64,000 bases of DNA from Chrysomallon squamiferum (GCA_012295275.1 CM022671.1:3113565-3177564), one strand, 5' to 3'. Positions 1 through 12,399 are shown, counted from the first letter of the stretch. Notes: generated by a model not told the origin, from the sequence alone. Numbers and translations are program-made.

Positions 1-3000
1 TAACTCAGGAAGTCTTTTCAACACAATATTCATTTATTACTTTTTGTGTAATTTTGACAAAATATCAGGAATCATGATATTTTAACCAATAACAGAACTT
101 TTTTTTTTTTTTATTACTTCAGTAACATTAATTATTTATATATGTGGTTATGTTTAGGCAAACCAATACATTATTGCATTTCTACATATATAAATTTTAA
201 AACATTTCTTCATAATATAGTGTTAATTACAATACACAATTCATTATACTTTATTTTTAGCAATCAGATTTGAATCTCTTTTTTCTGTGATTTGTAATTA
301 CTATGTGGTTTTAAAAAACCAATAGAAGTATACTATACACATGTATAGAAATATCAAAACAAACAAACACAAAATAACCTTTTATAAACACTTGGCAGAA
401 ATCTCTCTGTTTGTATTTATTTATTGATAATCATGATAAAAGTGTACAAATAAAAAATTAATAAAACGAGTTCATCTATTTTGTTCTCAATAATCACATT
501 ATTTAAACATGAGTTTCACATTTTCAGCTAAATCCAGATATTGACAGAATATAATTTTTTTTATTTTAATTTTTAAATTTTGTTAATTTTGTTAATCACA
601 ACTCCTCAAAGCACCTTTCTGACCATTTCTCAGCCAAACTGCTGTATCAGACTGGTTAATCAAAGATCATGTTGCACCTTAAAACAGAGTAATCAGTGAT
701 AAACTTTCAGCTGTCATTAAAGTTTAAATTAAACATTTTTGTTTAAATATGAGTATATCCATGTGAAGCATAGTCAACCTCCATAGTAAATATAACAAGT
801 GTGAATGTGGAAATGCTCTATCAGTACTCACACTGTGATTAGCTGACTCAAGCTTTTCAGCTCATTGTTACAGTAGAGTGAGGAGATAGAGCTAATGTAC
901 GAACACCATTCTGATATTGCTAGGCTGATTATCCAGTTTTCTTGAATAGAGACCTCAGCCTGACCAATTATATATTAAACGACAAATACAGTTCATTTAA
1001 TGCACTCATAGTCCATATCAATTTTTATAATAAAGGTATTATAAATGAAATATTTTCTTAAGTTCAAAATAAAGGTAAAATTTGTTAAACTGTATTTATG
1101 AAAAAGAGTCGGTGTCTAAATCAGAAAATGTTTGTAAGTTTGAAATTTGTTTTCTTAATCTAGATTTCTGATTTGGCTGTGAGGTATATATGTATCTAGC
1201 TCCACAAATATGTTATATATCAATAATACTGGATAGTTTTCACTATACCTATTTGATTGCTCTGAAATAACAAATTTTACATTTCAAAGAATAAAATTCT
1301 GCTATCATAATAACAACAGATACAAACAGGTAAAGTCAAAAACAATATTTTCTTTATCTTTATAATGCTTATTTTATTTCAGTTTATTTTCACAATGCAC
1401 AGCATATATAAAGAGAAAATTTTATTTCAGTTTACTAATGTTTTGCATAAGTCAGGTCACATATTTGTAAAAATCCACCATACTGAGACAGAATAAAATA
1501 CTCAATAACAATATAAAGAAATGATCAACAACAGAAATACAAAATAAACTGATAATAAAAAGTAAATATTTGGCACTGGGAAGGAAAGAATGGACACAAG
1601 TGACATCAAAACAATCACAAAATTTGTCTTTTGTCGAAGTAATAATTTTTCAGACTTGAAATACAGAATAAAGATGATCATAACATACTAAAGTATAGCC
1701 CTGAAATATATGTAGTTGTTTTGTGTCTGTATGAAAGCTGGTCAAATTATAAAGAATATGTGTATCAAGATGTTACGGACAGAAAGATTTGCTGACATGT
1801 TTGGTGATAATGCTGGTATTGTAAAATCCATTCAAACTGTTGAAATATTTAATGTTTAAAGGACATATACACTTATTTTCTAGAACATTTCATTATTTTT
1901 AATTAAAATTATTTACAATACATGTTCAATGCTGCATTCATTTTTCAGATGCAAAATTTTAGTACACAATACATAGATACATAGGTACAAGAATCTTGGA
2001 TAATGTGCATACTTTATGACTATCCCCATAAAAGAAATAACTGTAACAAAATGACAGAACATACATTAAAATACTGTTTTAAATAACAGCATGTAGATTC
2101 ATTAAGTAAGTCCTTGATCTGAATAAGTTCTGTACATGTGGTTTCATTCAAAGACCTGTTTCAGTGAAATCTCATATGAAAATATCAGTTATACAAGGGA
2201 TCGCATTCTCAGTGAGTTAGTCTCTTTGCTAAAACAAAGTCACAGACACATAAAACTTATTCTATCAATAAAAGTGGAGATTATGATGTAGTTGATGCTG
2301 CAAACATTCACATTTGTCACACACATTTATACATGTTAGAATGTAACCCTTTTGGTAAACTGAGATCTTACTGTATAAGAAAATAATATTATTTTTACAA
2401 ATCCTGTAATCCAAAATACAAATCAACATTTATGAATATAAAGATACAAAAAAAATAGAATAATTTGAAAACAGGGACAGAAATAAATGTATACAAATAC
2501 AAAATATTTTGGAAGATTTTAACACCAAATGTTTTAAATCTGAGAAGAATAATAACCAAATATTCATAAACGTATATGAAAAGTGACACAAAAAGTAATT
2601 TAAAAAACCCACAATTTTTTTTATATACATATATTTTTAATCACTAGCAATCGTTTATATCTTTAATTTTTTTTTTCTTAATTATCAAGTATATAGCAGA
2701 AAGCATTCTTAGTTAAGAAACTGGCCCCAAGGTTTTGAACATTTTCAAAAAAGTGAAATTTATTCATGTATTTCATGTAAATATTTCATTTTACTGGTAT
2801 TTAATTGATGAACACAAAGGGAACTATACACACAAAAATCCATACAAAATTTAATAACTACAGCATTATGACTGAAGTACAGTTTTAAGTAAGATTGTAA
2901 CAAAATGTGGCTGTCTATGTCTATGTACATTTTTGTTTTTGTGTCAGTGTGTATGTGTGCTTATATACACATGTATTGTGTGCATGTTTATATGTGTGTA

Positions 3001-3469
3001 TGTAGGTGTGGAAGCATTACATTATGCATTTATGTAGGGCTGTATGTATGTATATATGTGTATAATATTACATTATATATGTGTGGGTGAGTATGTGTGT
3101 ATAACATTACATTATGTATATATACATGTTGTATGTCCTATAATTTTAAATCTCAGACAACAGCTGTCATATTACCATGACAACAGTGTACATTAGTGTA
3201 ATTAAATCTGGCCTTGCTACCTATTGCACATATTAAACATAACAGAGGTATTAAACAAGATAAAAATCTAGTTGTCGTGGTAACTAATAAGTAGAAATGT
3301 TAAGCAATAACTGAAAGATTAATGAAATCAATAAAACAATAATTGGTCTGTCCACAAAGTGACTATAAATATAAAACAACCAGTTTGAAATAAAAAATAG
3401 TTTTGCCCAGATAACTGAAAAAACCTGAGTATAAACAGTGGGTTTTTTACTTAGTGGCAGTATGTTAAC
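1..3469. other. AT-rich region, no gene recognised
   Basis: No open reading frame longer than about 65 codons is present and none resembles a known protein. The stretch is strongly AT-rich with short T and A runs, and from about 2900 to 3125 a TGTG/TATG-rich patch in which a short 'ACATTAT' motif recurs three times. Part of it could be 3' untranslated sequence of the minus-strand sulfotransferase gene; an AATAAA signal on the minus strand (TTTATT at 2759-2764) lies about 1 kb past its stop codon, but nothing ties that signal to the gene. Confidence 0.6.
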
Positions 3470-3795
3470 TAGTGACAATGTAGTTATTTAACTAGTGACT
3501 GTATTTTAATTGGTGTTTATGTGATACATTAACTTGTGACACTGAGTTATTTACTTAGTGCTGTATTAACCAGTAACTATGTAGTTAGTTATTTAACTGG
3601 TGACTTATGTCAAGTAGTGACTATGTTGATATTTAATAAGTATGTTGACCAGTGACTTGTACAGTTATTTAATTAGTGACTGTATTAGGTAACTAGTGAA
3701 AATACAGTTAGCTATTTTGCTGTAAAGATAAATAATGAATGAAAATTAATTAGTGACTATAATTTAGTTGATTAGTGACTGTATGGTAACTGGAA
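3470..3795. repeat. Decayed minisatellite, unit core (C/T)TAGTGACT
   Basis: About a dozen degenerate units start with variants of CTAGTGACTGTATT or CTAGTGACTATGTAGTTATTTAA, spaced roughly 18-45 bp. The array runs through the stop codon (3764-3766) of the sulfotransferase gene, so the last codons of that protein are read from a repeat unit. Unit lengths are irregular, which suggests an old array. Confidence 0.7.
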
Positions 3796-4603
3796 GTGAG
3801 TAGTTGAAGAGGACGAAATCAGGCTGGTATGCTTTCATTAGTTTTAAAAGATTCCTTCTGGGAATTGTTTTGTAATACTGGATGAGCAAACTTTCAGTTT
3901 TCTTGTGTTTGTACGATGCAGATCGTGGCGGGAATTTAATTTTTTCTGCCACACCAATGTTTTTCAGAATGAACTCAGAATCCTTCTCCAGCCGGTGATA
4001 TTTACCAACAAAGTCGTAGTTAATTAAACAGGGGTGGCACAGTTTGTAAAACTGGGCCCAGTGTTCATTCAGAGGGTCCTTCCTACTGGGATCAAGGATA
4101 TACTGAACAAACTCTGCAAACGTCACATCATTTCCTGCTACCAAAGACCTTTCACTTGGCCTGTCTCTGTACTTCTTAACTATTTTTCTGCCAAATCTTT
4201 GATGAAAAAACCTGCTGGAGTTTGTCTGTCCTTCCAGTTTGTTCCTGTATGCTGACAACAATCTCTCAAATGGTTCCCTGACAATGATGAACTTAAAATA
4301 GTCTCGTAAAACAGTTTGTATTTTCTCCACACTCAGGTCACCCAGGTAAGTCAGGTACCTGTCGTAGTTACCATGCACCTCGTTAGCTTTCAAAGACATT
4401 GGGTTGTTAGTGTCCACCTTCCCTGACAAAATGATGAACACTCTTCTCCAGTTTGTACAAGCCACCTTTGGAACCTGACAATATAGAACTTTGTGTTTGT
4501 GGTTGACAATAATGTGGTTGAAAGCAGTTGACTTCAGTGCTTTTTTCACTGGTAACTGTAAATCATCGCATTGTGAGTGTATCCAATTATGCTGTGGATT
4601 ATT
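3764..4603 (-). CDS. Sulfotransferase exon 3 (catalytic domain, residues 60-338)
   Basis: The acceptor is a good pyrimidine tract ending in TTTTCAG just above 4603, and reading begins in phase 0 at AAT. The exon holds the whole sulfotransferase family 2 domain, including both PAPS-binding motifs, and ends at TAA (3764-3766). The open frame runs on upstream through the intron to a false ATG near 4651; the splice acceptor and the continuity with exon 2 show that start is not real. Confidence 0.93.
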   Translation of the reverse strand, partial: NNPQHNWIHSQCDDLQLPVKKALKSTAFNHIIVNHKHKVLYCQVPKVACTNWRRVFIILSGKVDTNNPMSLKANEVHGNYDRYLTYLGDLSVEKIQTVLRDYFKFIIVREPFERLLSAYRNKLEGQTNSSRFFHQRFGRKIVKKYRDRPSERSLVAGNDVTFAEFVQYILDPSRKDPLNEHWAQFYKLCHPCLINYDFVGKYHRLEKDSEFILKNIGVAEKIKFPPRSASYKHKKTESLLIQYYKTIPRRNLLKLMKAYQPDFVLFNYSLPVTIQSLIN

Positions 4604-4650
4604 CTGAAAATAATAAATATTTATATTAAATGCATGTACATGCACATACA

Positions 4651-4690
<40 letters not shown>

Positions 4691-4902
4691 TCAATGTAAT
4701 ATTCTTGAAAGTCATGTACATATATGTATATAAATGTACAAACATACATAAATAGGTGTATGTATGCCACGCACAAATGCACATCAGTACATGTACACAT
4801 ATAGTCAATCATATTCATTTAAGTTTTAAGGGGCATACTTACACTGGTTTTCATGTAAAACATGAACATACAACTGAAAAAAAAGTACAAAATGTATAAA
4901 TA

Positions 4903-4961
<59 letters not shown>

Positions 4962-6180
4962 TATACCTGTATTTTAGTTCTTACTGTTTATTTTTTCAAT
5001 TTGAATGTTGAGATATTAGAGGGAAAAGAGTCATTATACACAAAAAACTAATAAAGATCCAAACCAGTAATTTATGGTTTTAACTATGGACAGACAGACA
5101 AAAAAAAGAGATAAAAAACAAACACTTACATGCTGACTTTTAGAAAGGTCGTCAGTAAATAAAGATGTATCAATCATACGTATATTTTTCTTTTGTTTAT
5201 CTGAAAATAAATAACATCCAAGTACTTGCACAATGGTATGGGAAAAAACAAACAAAAAAAATGAAATGCAAAAATTACATCGATTAAAACACATAATAGT
5301 GTGAAAATAAATTACAGACTAAACATGGATTTAAAATTCAGGGGTTACTGTTTGAAGGCATTTTGTTATAGAAATGTTTTTGGTATTTTCTTTAAACTTT
5401 AAACTGCTATAAAAAAAATAAAAAAAAAAAAAAAATAAAAAATAGTTATTAACCATCTCAGACCTTTTATCCACTTTTTTGTTTCCAATTGGATATAAGA
5501 ATTCATGAAAGACTTGAAACTGCCGAAGGTGAAGATTACAAGCTTAGTAAAGGTCAAGTTCTTTTTCTCAACATTTAATATTTATTCCATTTTTAAAAGC
5601 TAGTCATTTCATCTGGATGCTTCACATAGAAGTGTCAAAGTCAGACATCTTGTAATGGTTTTATTTATTCACTATTTTTCCCATGACATTTATGAGGTAA
5701 TTTCACATAAAGATCATTGCATGTTACCATTATTATAAAAGTTGATTGACGTTATAATGATTAGGCCTATAGTTTATACTGACATTTACAGTGTGTACTA
5801 GTTTTGTGTAAGATAGAAGTACTTCCTAACAGGAAAGATGCTTTTGCAGTGTTCTTACATGTCATATTTGTATTATCTGTCTGTGTATGCGTTTATAAAT
5901 CATTTCTTGAAATGTGAAATCTCACTGTCATTTTTTAAAATTATTATTTAAAATAAAAAACGAAGAAGAAGGAAGAAAACTTTTACCAAAATATTTCTGT
6001 AACTATTTGTTTTGCTAAGTTATAACCTGGGAATAGGAAATCTAAAGTAAAAAAATAATAATAATATTTCAAACCTTTCTTAAACGAAGTCTGCCAGGGC
6101 GTCCTGTACACCAGAACCAACATTGGAACTAAAACTCCAAATGCTATCAGCAACACGAACATTCTCGGCCATTTCCTCAT
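3764..6180 (-). CDS. Carbohydrate sulfotransferase, CHST8-14 family (chondroitin 4-sulfotransferase-like), complete, 3 exons
   Basis: Predicted Golgi enzyme transferring sulfate from PAPS to a glycan, most likely chondroitin/dermatan GalNAc or an HNK-1-type sugar. Exons on the minus strand are 6075-6180, 5130-5200 and 3764-4603; intron phases 1 and 0 match, giving 338 residues, normal for the family. The start is the only ATG in frame after an upstream stop; residues 1-6 are basic (MRKWPR) and 7-25 form one hydrophobic signal-anchor, giving type II topology. The 5'-phosphosulfate loop is PKVACTNW (104-111) and the 3'-phosphate site is REPFERLLSAYRNK (168-181, with R168 and S176). Sequons lie at N187 and N326. 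The 'NEHW...LCHPC...YDFVGKY' block and the 'FNYSLP' end resemble CHST11-13 more than CHST8-10, but the exact substrate cannot be told from sequence alone. The last residues fall in a minisatellite. Confidence 0.93.
4604..5129 (-). other. Sulfotransferase intron 2 with facing (AC)n and (TG)n arrays
   Basis: The donor is GTAAGT (+ strand ACTTAC at 5124-5129) and the acceptor CAG is at 4604-4606. The intron carries (AC)n at about 4653-4687 and a 57-nt (TG)n at 4904-4960 in opposite orientation, about 217 bp apart, so the pre-mRNA could pair with itself. Confidence 0.85.
5130..5200 (-). CDS. Sulfotransferase exon 2 (stem region, residues 37-59)
   Basis: This 71-nt exon lies between TTATTTTCAG and GTAAGT. 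It enters with two bases that complete the Asp codon begun by exon 1 and ends on a codon boundary, matching exon 3. It encodes a polar stem segment (KQKKNIRMIDTSL...SKSQH) of the kind that joins the signal-anchor to the catalytic domain. Sequence conservation is low here, so the call rests on splice sites and phase. Confidence 0.82.
5201..6074 (-). other. Sulfotransferase intron 1
   Basis: An 873-bp phase-1 intron with donor G|GTTTGA and acceptor TTTTCAG. It is AT-rich with A/T runs near 5410-5445; nothing else is seen in it. Confidence 0.8.
6075..6180 (-). CDS. Sulfotransferase exon 1 (cytosolic tip and signal-anchor, residues 1-36)
   Basis: The ATG at 6178-6180 is followed by MRKWPR and a hydrophobic stretch ending at 'LVLVY'. 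Upstream of it the frame reaches a stop (6235-6237) without another ATG, so this start is well defined. The exon ends with a single G before GTTTGA. Confidence 0.85.
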
Positions 6181-6420
6181 GTCCGATGTCGGAATCCCAG
6201 CTTCCAAAGCACGAAACAGTTGCGCACGTTGACGTCAGTCAAACTAGATGTTACCTAGAAGTTGCAAACGTCAACGACAGCGTTGCAGTGTATATTGACA
6301 AAATTTCTTTTGGCTGGGATACATCGGGCCGCAAAACAAAGCGACCTGGCACCATTGTGTTTGGTATGTAAATTTGTTTCCTGCTACATGGTCACGTGAT
6401 CAAACAGCCGCAGAATCGTT
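6181..6420 (-). promoter_or_regulatory. Putative sulfotransferase 5' region with CRE and E-box palindromes
   Basis: A perfect CRE palindrome TGACGTCA lies at 6230-6237, about 50 bp upstream of the ATG, and a perfect TCACGTGA E-box (CLEAR/TFE type) at 6392-6399. The block is less AT-rich and richer in CpG than its surroundings, as expected for an unmethylated promoter. The transcription start is not resolved. Confidence 0.45.
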
Positions 6421-7734
6421 CCAGCTGCTGTTAGCGTATCACACGTAAACATGATCTCACACTTGATATAAATACTTACACCCCTCGTCATCTCTGTCTC
6501 AGCTAGACACAGTTTATTTAAATCGCATCCAAGAAAGAATCCAGAGAACGAGGGAGAGGCGTAACTATACATACAGATGGGGGGTTTTTTCTTCATGATT
6601 CACACTTACTTTTTTCTTGTAAATAAGATGAAAACCTATTAGCTTTATTTTGTTAAACTTTTAACGTAACCTTTATTTATTTATTTATGTATTTGAATTT
6701 TTTTCCGTTTAATTTGTGTGTGTGTGTTTTTTTTTTTAAATTATTTTTTAATTTGTGTGTGTGTGTGTGTGTGTGTCTGTGTGCAAATAAAAAAATGTAT
6801 TTGTCTAGTTTGGAGAAACCACCCCAAAGGAAACACTAGTGACTCTTTCTTCTTCTTCTTCTTCTTCTTCTTCTTCTTCTTCTTTTTAAAGAGAATTACC
6901 TGTGACACCTCTGTAGCAGAACCGAAGAATGCTTGTCTTACAGCTCGCATCAATTTAACAACTTATTAATGATCAGTATCTAAGCTTTATTGTCTCTAAA
7001 ATCACGGTGCACAACGATCTGCTGATATTTTTTTTTTTTTTTTTTTTGTTAAATATTAATAGTTGTACAGTGGTTTTCAAAATAAAACAAGAATAATATA
7101 CAGCTGTTAACGGATGAACTACGTCTTGTTAAAGACAAGTCAACACAATTTTTAATTCAGGGTTATTAGATGTCAGTCGTGTAAATTTGTAATGCTAATT
7201 TCAGTGAGCAAATCCTCTGCATTATATAATACACTGTTGTCGATTATAAGGAAATGGGCGTGTTTTAAAATGTGATTTCCGCATAAATTTTTGTCTAATA
7301 AGCCTAATTGTTATATCAGATTTTTTTCTCAAGCATTTCCAAGACATCATAGAACAGAAACGAGTGATTTTGTTACAGTAAATACCGAATAGGTTGCATC
7401 ATGCTAAGAATCCAGCGAAAAAGACCGCTGCATCTCTCGACATACATAATTACGTGTTAAAAAGAGAACAGCTGTAGCAATATACTCTAAAGCTCGGAAA
7501 CAAATACGTGGTGTTATTGTAACAGAAGCTGGTCCCACTATTTGTAAACAGAGACAAGTGATTTTTTTTTTTTTTTTTTTCACTGATAAAATGACTACTG
7601 TTTGAAAGTCGTTTCAGAACAAACTCCTACTCAAATAGCGATGTTGTTTTAACACGCACGTTCACAGCAAACTGTCGCAGACCAAGTAAAAACGCTATAA
7701 ATAACAGAGTGACGAACTGGTGCCTTTCTAATAA
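6421..7734. other. Intergenic region between sulfotransferase and SINE
   Basis: No gene recognised. It holds a (TG)n at about 6754-6780, a (CTT)n at about 6839-6885, and long T tracts near 7027-7047 and 7562-7580. Between them is moderately CpG-containing single-copy-looking DNA (about 7380-7700). Confidence 0.6.
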
Positions 7735-7758
7735 TTAATTTAAAACAATTTTTTGTTT

Positions 7759-7794
7759 TGTAATAATAATAATAATAATAATTATTATTATTAT

Positions 7795-7836
<42 letters not shown>

Positions 7837-7889
7837 CAGCAGCAGCAGCAGCAGTAGTAGTAGCAGTAGCAGTAGCAGTAGTAGTAGTG
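7759..7889. repeat. Compound trinucleotide array AAT/ATT/TAG/CAG
   Basis: Blocks of AAT, then ATT, then TAG and CAG run without a break. The AAT and ATT halves are complementary and could form a hairpin. The poly-leucine frame read on the minus strand is an artefact of the repeat. Confidence 0.9.
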
Positions 7890-8178
7890 TTGAAGAAGCC
7901 AAGCTAGGGTTGAAGGGTGTTGGTCGCAGGATCAATCTAGCTGACTCCACCCCTGGGCCTATTTTCCCTTCCAGTAAATGCTTCACACGTTGCTTTTTAA
8001 ACAACGTCATATGTTTCCCTGTGTGAAGGTGTTTATAAAAGATTCTGTTGCGTTAATTGAAAAACAGAACACTATCCTGTTGTAATGGCTTGTTTACTTG
8101 TTATCTACATTCTTCATCTGTGTCTGTTCGGTGCATCGGTAAATAAAACATTTCGTTTTTCCTTCCTCAAGCAGCTTA
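7890..8178 (+). mobile_element. Degenerate SINE of a mollusc-widespread type
   Basis: In order along the plus strand are a degenerate tRNA B-box-like segment (GGTCGCAGGATCAATC at about 7921), a 'GGGCCTATTTTCCCTTCCAG' segment (about 7955), 'TATAAAAGATTC' (8034), and a tail reading GGTAAATAAAACATTTCG then TTTTTCCTTCC (about 8137-8173). From memory this order and tail match a SINE common in mollusc genomes, whose tail reads GTCGTTAAATAAAACATTTCC followed by TTCC repeats. The tRNA-like head appears truncated by the preceding trinucleotide array. Confidence 0.65.
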
Positions 8179-11100
8179 GATTACAACAGTTTGAAAGGAG
8201 AGAGCTGATAATTATGATAACTCGAATTACTTCAGCGCTAGAAGTCTGTGCCGACATGCCGCCTGTTTTACATCCTAAACCACTGGCGTTGTGAGCCTAG
8301 TATTCATCCAGTCAAATAATTGCGTTCAGTTTCCATGTTTAAATATACGCTGTTTGTTACATTGTTTGTTACAGAAGACTGACGGCAGCCAAAAAAAAAA
8401 AAAAAAAAAAACTACTCATCAAATAAAACCCGATTTTTAAAGATTTTTTTTTTTTAAATGGATTAATGTTTTCTAAATACTTTGTTTACGTATATTCTTT
8501 TAAATTTTGTTTTATTTTATTTTCATTTAATTATTGCCCACGACAGCGGTGTTTCTATAACTGATGTACGAAAACAAGTATATAAAACTTTGTCAGTTTT
8601 GCATAGGTATTTAACTATTCTTAATTAAAAGACTTGCTCAAATTTTGTCATATAAAGTGGATTTTTCAAAACATTATTTACACATTATATCTCGTGATCA
8701 TGAAGAATACACCTAAATTAAGGTCTGATTAGGAATCCGCACCAAGATATGCTTCCTGTACTTTACAGCCATAACACTATCCCATAACCATTGTGCCGAT
8801 AAAGAAATACACTTAACGAATTGAATTCATTTTGTAAATGGTTTGGTGGGGTGAGATAGTAACGAAATATCCAGTATCAGCAATCGAATTTAAATGACGA
8901 AAACTCATCAATTTAATCCTCTATTGAAAATAAAAGATTTTACAAAGATATATATTTTATTCATCAGTGTAAGTTAATTTTTTATGTACGTGTGTGCTTG
9001 CATGAGTATATATATATGTTAAAAAAATATATTATTAAATTAATGATTTTTATTTAAAACTGTGTATTAACAAACAAAATCTAAAAGAAACCAAACATTC
9101 ACAATAACTTTATAATCAGTTATATCTGGTTCCGTTTTCAGAATTTCAGATTTTTACATTTTTTTCTAGCTTTTAAAGATTTATATACCAATATCACCAT
9201 GGAAAAATCCTGAATCTGCTACAGTAAAACATGCTATAAATAGAAAATTACAGAATTAAGCGCACGGTAAATCTACACATTAATCTGGCTGAGGGCGGAG
9301 AAAATCAAAAGACTGTAAGTAATTTATCATTAGTCGATAAGATATATGAGTTTAATGTATCACTTATTTCCTTTTGTAAACTATTAATAAGCTTAGCTAT
9401 AAAAATATATATATATATATACTGTCTACTCGAGATTGCTTTTGCAAGCACAATGAAATATTCTGTATTTTATGCACAATTATATACAGAACGGTCAAGT
9501 ATTGTTTATCAAAATACATTATTCTGCCTACGGATTTTTTAAAAATAGATTTGTTATACGTTTATCGATTGGTCTATTGTCAGCGAATAAGCGAACGTTT
9601 TATTAATCGCTGCAGTAAAAAGTGTATTATGCAGGGATATGGCTACTTATTTGTTAAGCAGAGATTTGTATTTTTCATTAAGTATAATATAAATAGATAT
9701 AGTTATACGGTAATGTACATCAGTTATTGATTTTATATTTATTGTAAATTTAATTAAATATAGTTAACCAAAATCATAAATTTATGAAATCTTCATATAT
9801 TTTTCATTGCAGAGCAAACATGTTCATGAAGAAAAAATCGGTTAATTAAACAGTATTTTTTAATATATATTTCTTTTATGTTTGTAGAATAAAAAATTGG
9901 AGAAAAATATTCGATAAACCTTCAGCTACAAAGTTACCAATGTTTTTGTATGTTGAACTAAAATAAATAAATAAATAAATAAATGTTAATGATTATCAAG
10001 TACAGACACTTATGAGGCCAGAACAGTCGTACAACGGAAATGACTCACTGATATTAAGACTAAGCAGGATTAACCGATTATATACAAAATAAATGGTCGG
10101 TCTGACATCCTGGTATAGGACAAATCAAGGTTATACAAAGAAGTACTAATAAAACAATCATCTCAACTGTTTCATTGTTTTCATTCAGTATATCTGAGAC
10201 CTTATTGACAAGCAAGAAAAGGGATTCACGAAAGAACATTAATTTAATTGTCTTTTATTTAGAAAGAAGCCTAATATTATACCAACAAAATCAAGTCGGT
10301 AAACCTTGGGACAACTCTTGTTGTTTTAATAATGTTAGTGAATAGGAATTATGTCCCCTGACATAATCTCGATTGCCCCTCGTGTGTCTCTTTAGTGTGT
10401 TGTTTTAACTATTGTCTATTCTAACCAGATGTGAAATATATATCTATTCTCTGGTCAACCACAGAATCACTACAAGCAGCATAAAAAAGAAAAGTTACTT
10501 GCTCGGTAATTTATTGTTATTATTGTTATTATTATCTTCTCACCTTTTTTTTGTAGTTGTTTCTTTATTTTGAAAATTACTTTTGTTTGTTTTCTGATGA
10601 AATATTAATTTTAGCAACAAAAGCAGGTGTTAGTGACATTATAGATGCAGACAAATAGCAATAACAGCAAAGTGATAAGAAATTACTTTGTAAATAATAT
10701 ATGTGTGTGTGTGTGTGTGTGCCCATATGTAAAACTTTTTATTTTAATTCAAATATAGGAAAATAATAGTCCAGTGAAAATCAATAAACGCTAAAAGAAA
10801 TTTAAACCTCTCTTCAAACATAACTCCAAAATTAAAAATTAAATAAATAAATAAATAAACAATGGCATGATGTATAAGGCTAAGTGTCGTGAAGATTAAA
10901 ATAAGAAATATTTAGACCTATAAACAAATTGTGTAATATTCATAGCTTTCTAACGTTTAACACCGACTTTGTGTTAGATGTTGTACTGATATTTCTTTCA
11001 TTTCAGTTTGACATTTACACAGAGATGTGTTAGACTATCACTTCATTACCAACATCATCTTCAAATAAACCAGAGTATAAAACACATGAGGAAAATGTTT

Positions 11101-11357
11101 GGTAATTTCTCAAGTATTACTGTACTGATAAAACAGACAGTATAGAAATTAATATAATGACAATCCAGACAGCAGTAGAAAATCTTCATACAGATGGAGA
11201 TAGGGAAGCCATTCTTCGTTAGATTTAACAATTCCAAGATTCCGATGGAAGCAACTTTAGTAAAATGAAAAAACACAGATTCCCAAAACGTGCATGTATC
11301 GATAAAATTAGGTTTAGATATTTTCCTTTCTTGTGTACATATATCTATATAATATAG

Positions 11358-11397
<40 letters not shown>

Positions 11398-11850
11398 GAA
11401 CAAAAAAAAGGTCTCCATAGTTATTAATATTAATACATATGATAATGATTTTAATATATGACGATAATTGAGAATAAAAGTCATTTGTTGGTATATCACA
11501 GGTTGGAGAAACAATCATATATATCCATGTTTACAGACCTGGCGTCCTTCATATAAACTTAAATATATATGCGTATTATTTTGTTTATTTAAAATGTCAA
11601 GGAAACGACAACTCTTGCTGCTTTAAATTTAAACGTGAAAACGACTTGTGTCCCTTGATTAGCTGTTTTATCTTTTCTCACAACTTGGTAGTTTGTAGCT
11701 GACACTCAAACAATATTTAATAAACCTGAGAAAAGCAAGCAGTACTTTGATCAGTCAGTGGTTGTGTCTATAGGAAAAATGAAACAGAATATATTTTGGC
11801 ACTACGTAAATAACCATTTATGCATGAATGTATGTGTCTCTGTGTACACA

Positions 11851-11902
<52 letters not shown>

Positions 11903-12250
11903 AACACACATACATACTTAATTATAATCATACATACATGCACACATATATACGAGGCGGATGTAACAAACCAGAGTAACCGCCACCGTATATAATAAGA
12001 ATAAAATTGAAGAAACCTGTGTTTTTAAGTAACATTTATCTTATTTTCAAAAATGTATATTATTTATTACTGTTGTTGTTGTTTTGGTTGTTATTGTTGT
12101 TAATGTTTCTAGATTCTTCACCTTAAAATAACAACAATAATGCACTGAAAGTATTTAATATTATGTTTGTAACAATGTCTATGTATGCTCTCTGTCTGAC
12201 TGTCTGTATTTTTGTATGTATGTGTTTATGTATGTGTATATGCAAGACTG

Positions 12251-12300
<50 letters not shown>
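8179..12300. other. Intergenic AT-rich DNA with simple repeats
   Basis: No gene recognised. Contents: A/T tracts (8391-8410), (AT)n near 9405-9420, a GT array at 10701-10721, an A run of about 36 (11360-11395), an AC array (about 11852-11896) and a TG array (about 12257-12299) facing each other. Two diverged copies of a ~55-bp segment start at about 10310 and 11606 (shared ACAACTCTTGYTGYTTTAA, then TTRTGTCCCYTGA). Confidence 0.6.
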
Positions 12301-12399
12301 TAACATTATAATGAGATGTTGCATCATACGAAAATGTATTTGGTTTTAATATTATCCGATACTTTTACGACAAGTTATATATTTACGCGTTTGTTTTTC

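Noticed and set aside
7735-8010. Poly-leucine/isoleucine 91-codon frame on the minus strand
   Set aside because: Product of the AAT/TAG/CAG trinucleotide array joined to SINE sequence.
8085-8294. 69-codon frame beginning with a signal-peptide-like segment, with a TATA box 50 bp upstream and a GTAAAT donor
   Set aside because: The TATA-like sequence, the first part of the frame and the donor-like GTAAATAAAAC all lie inside a SINE body and tail.
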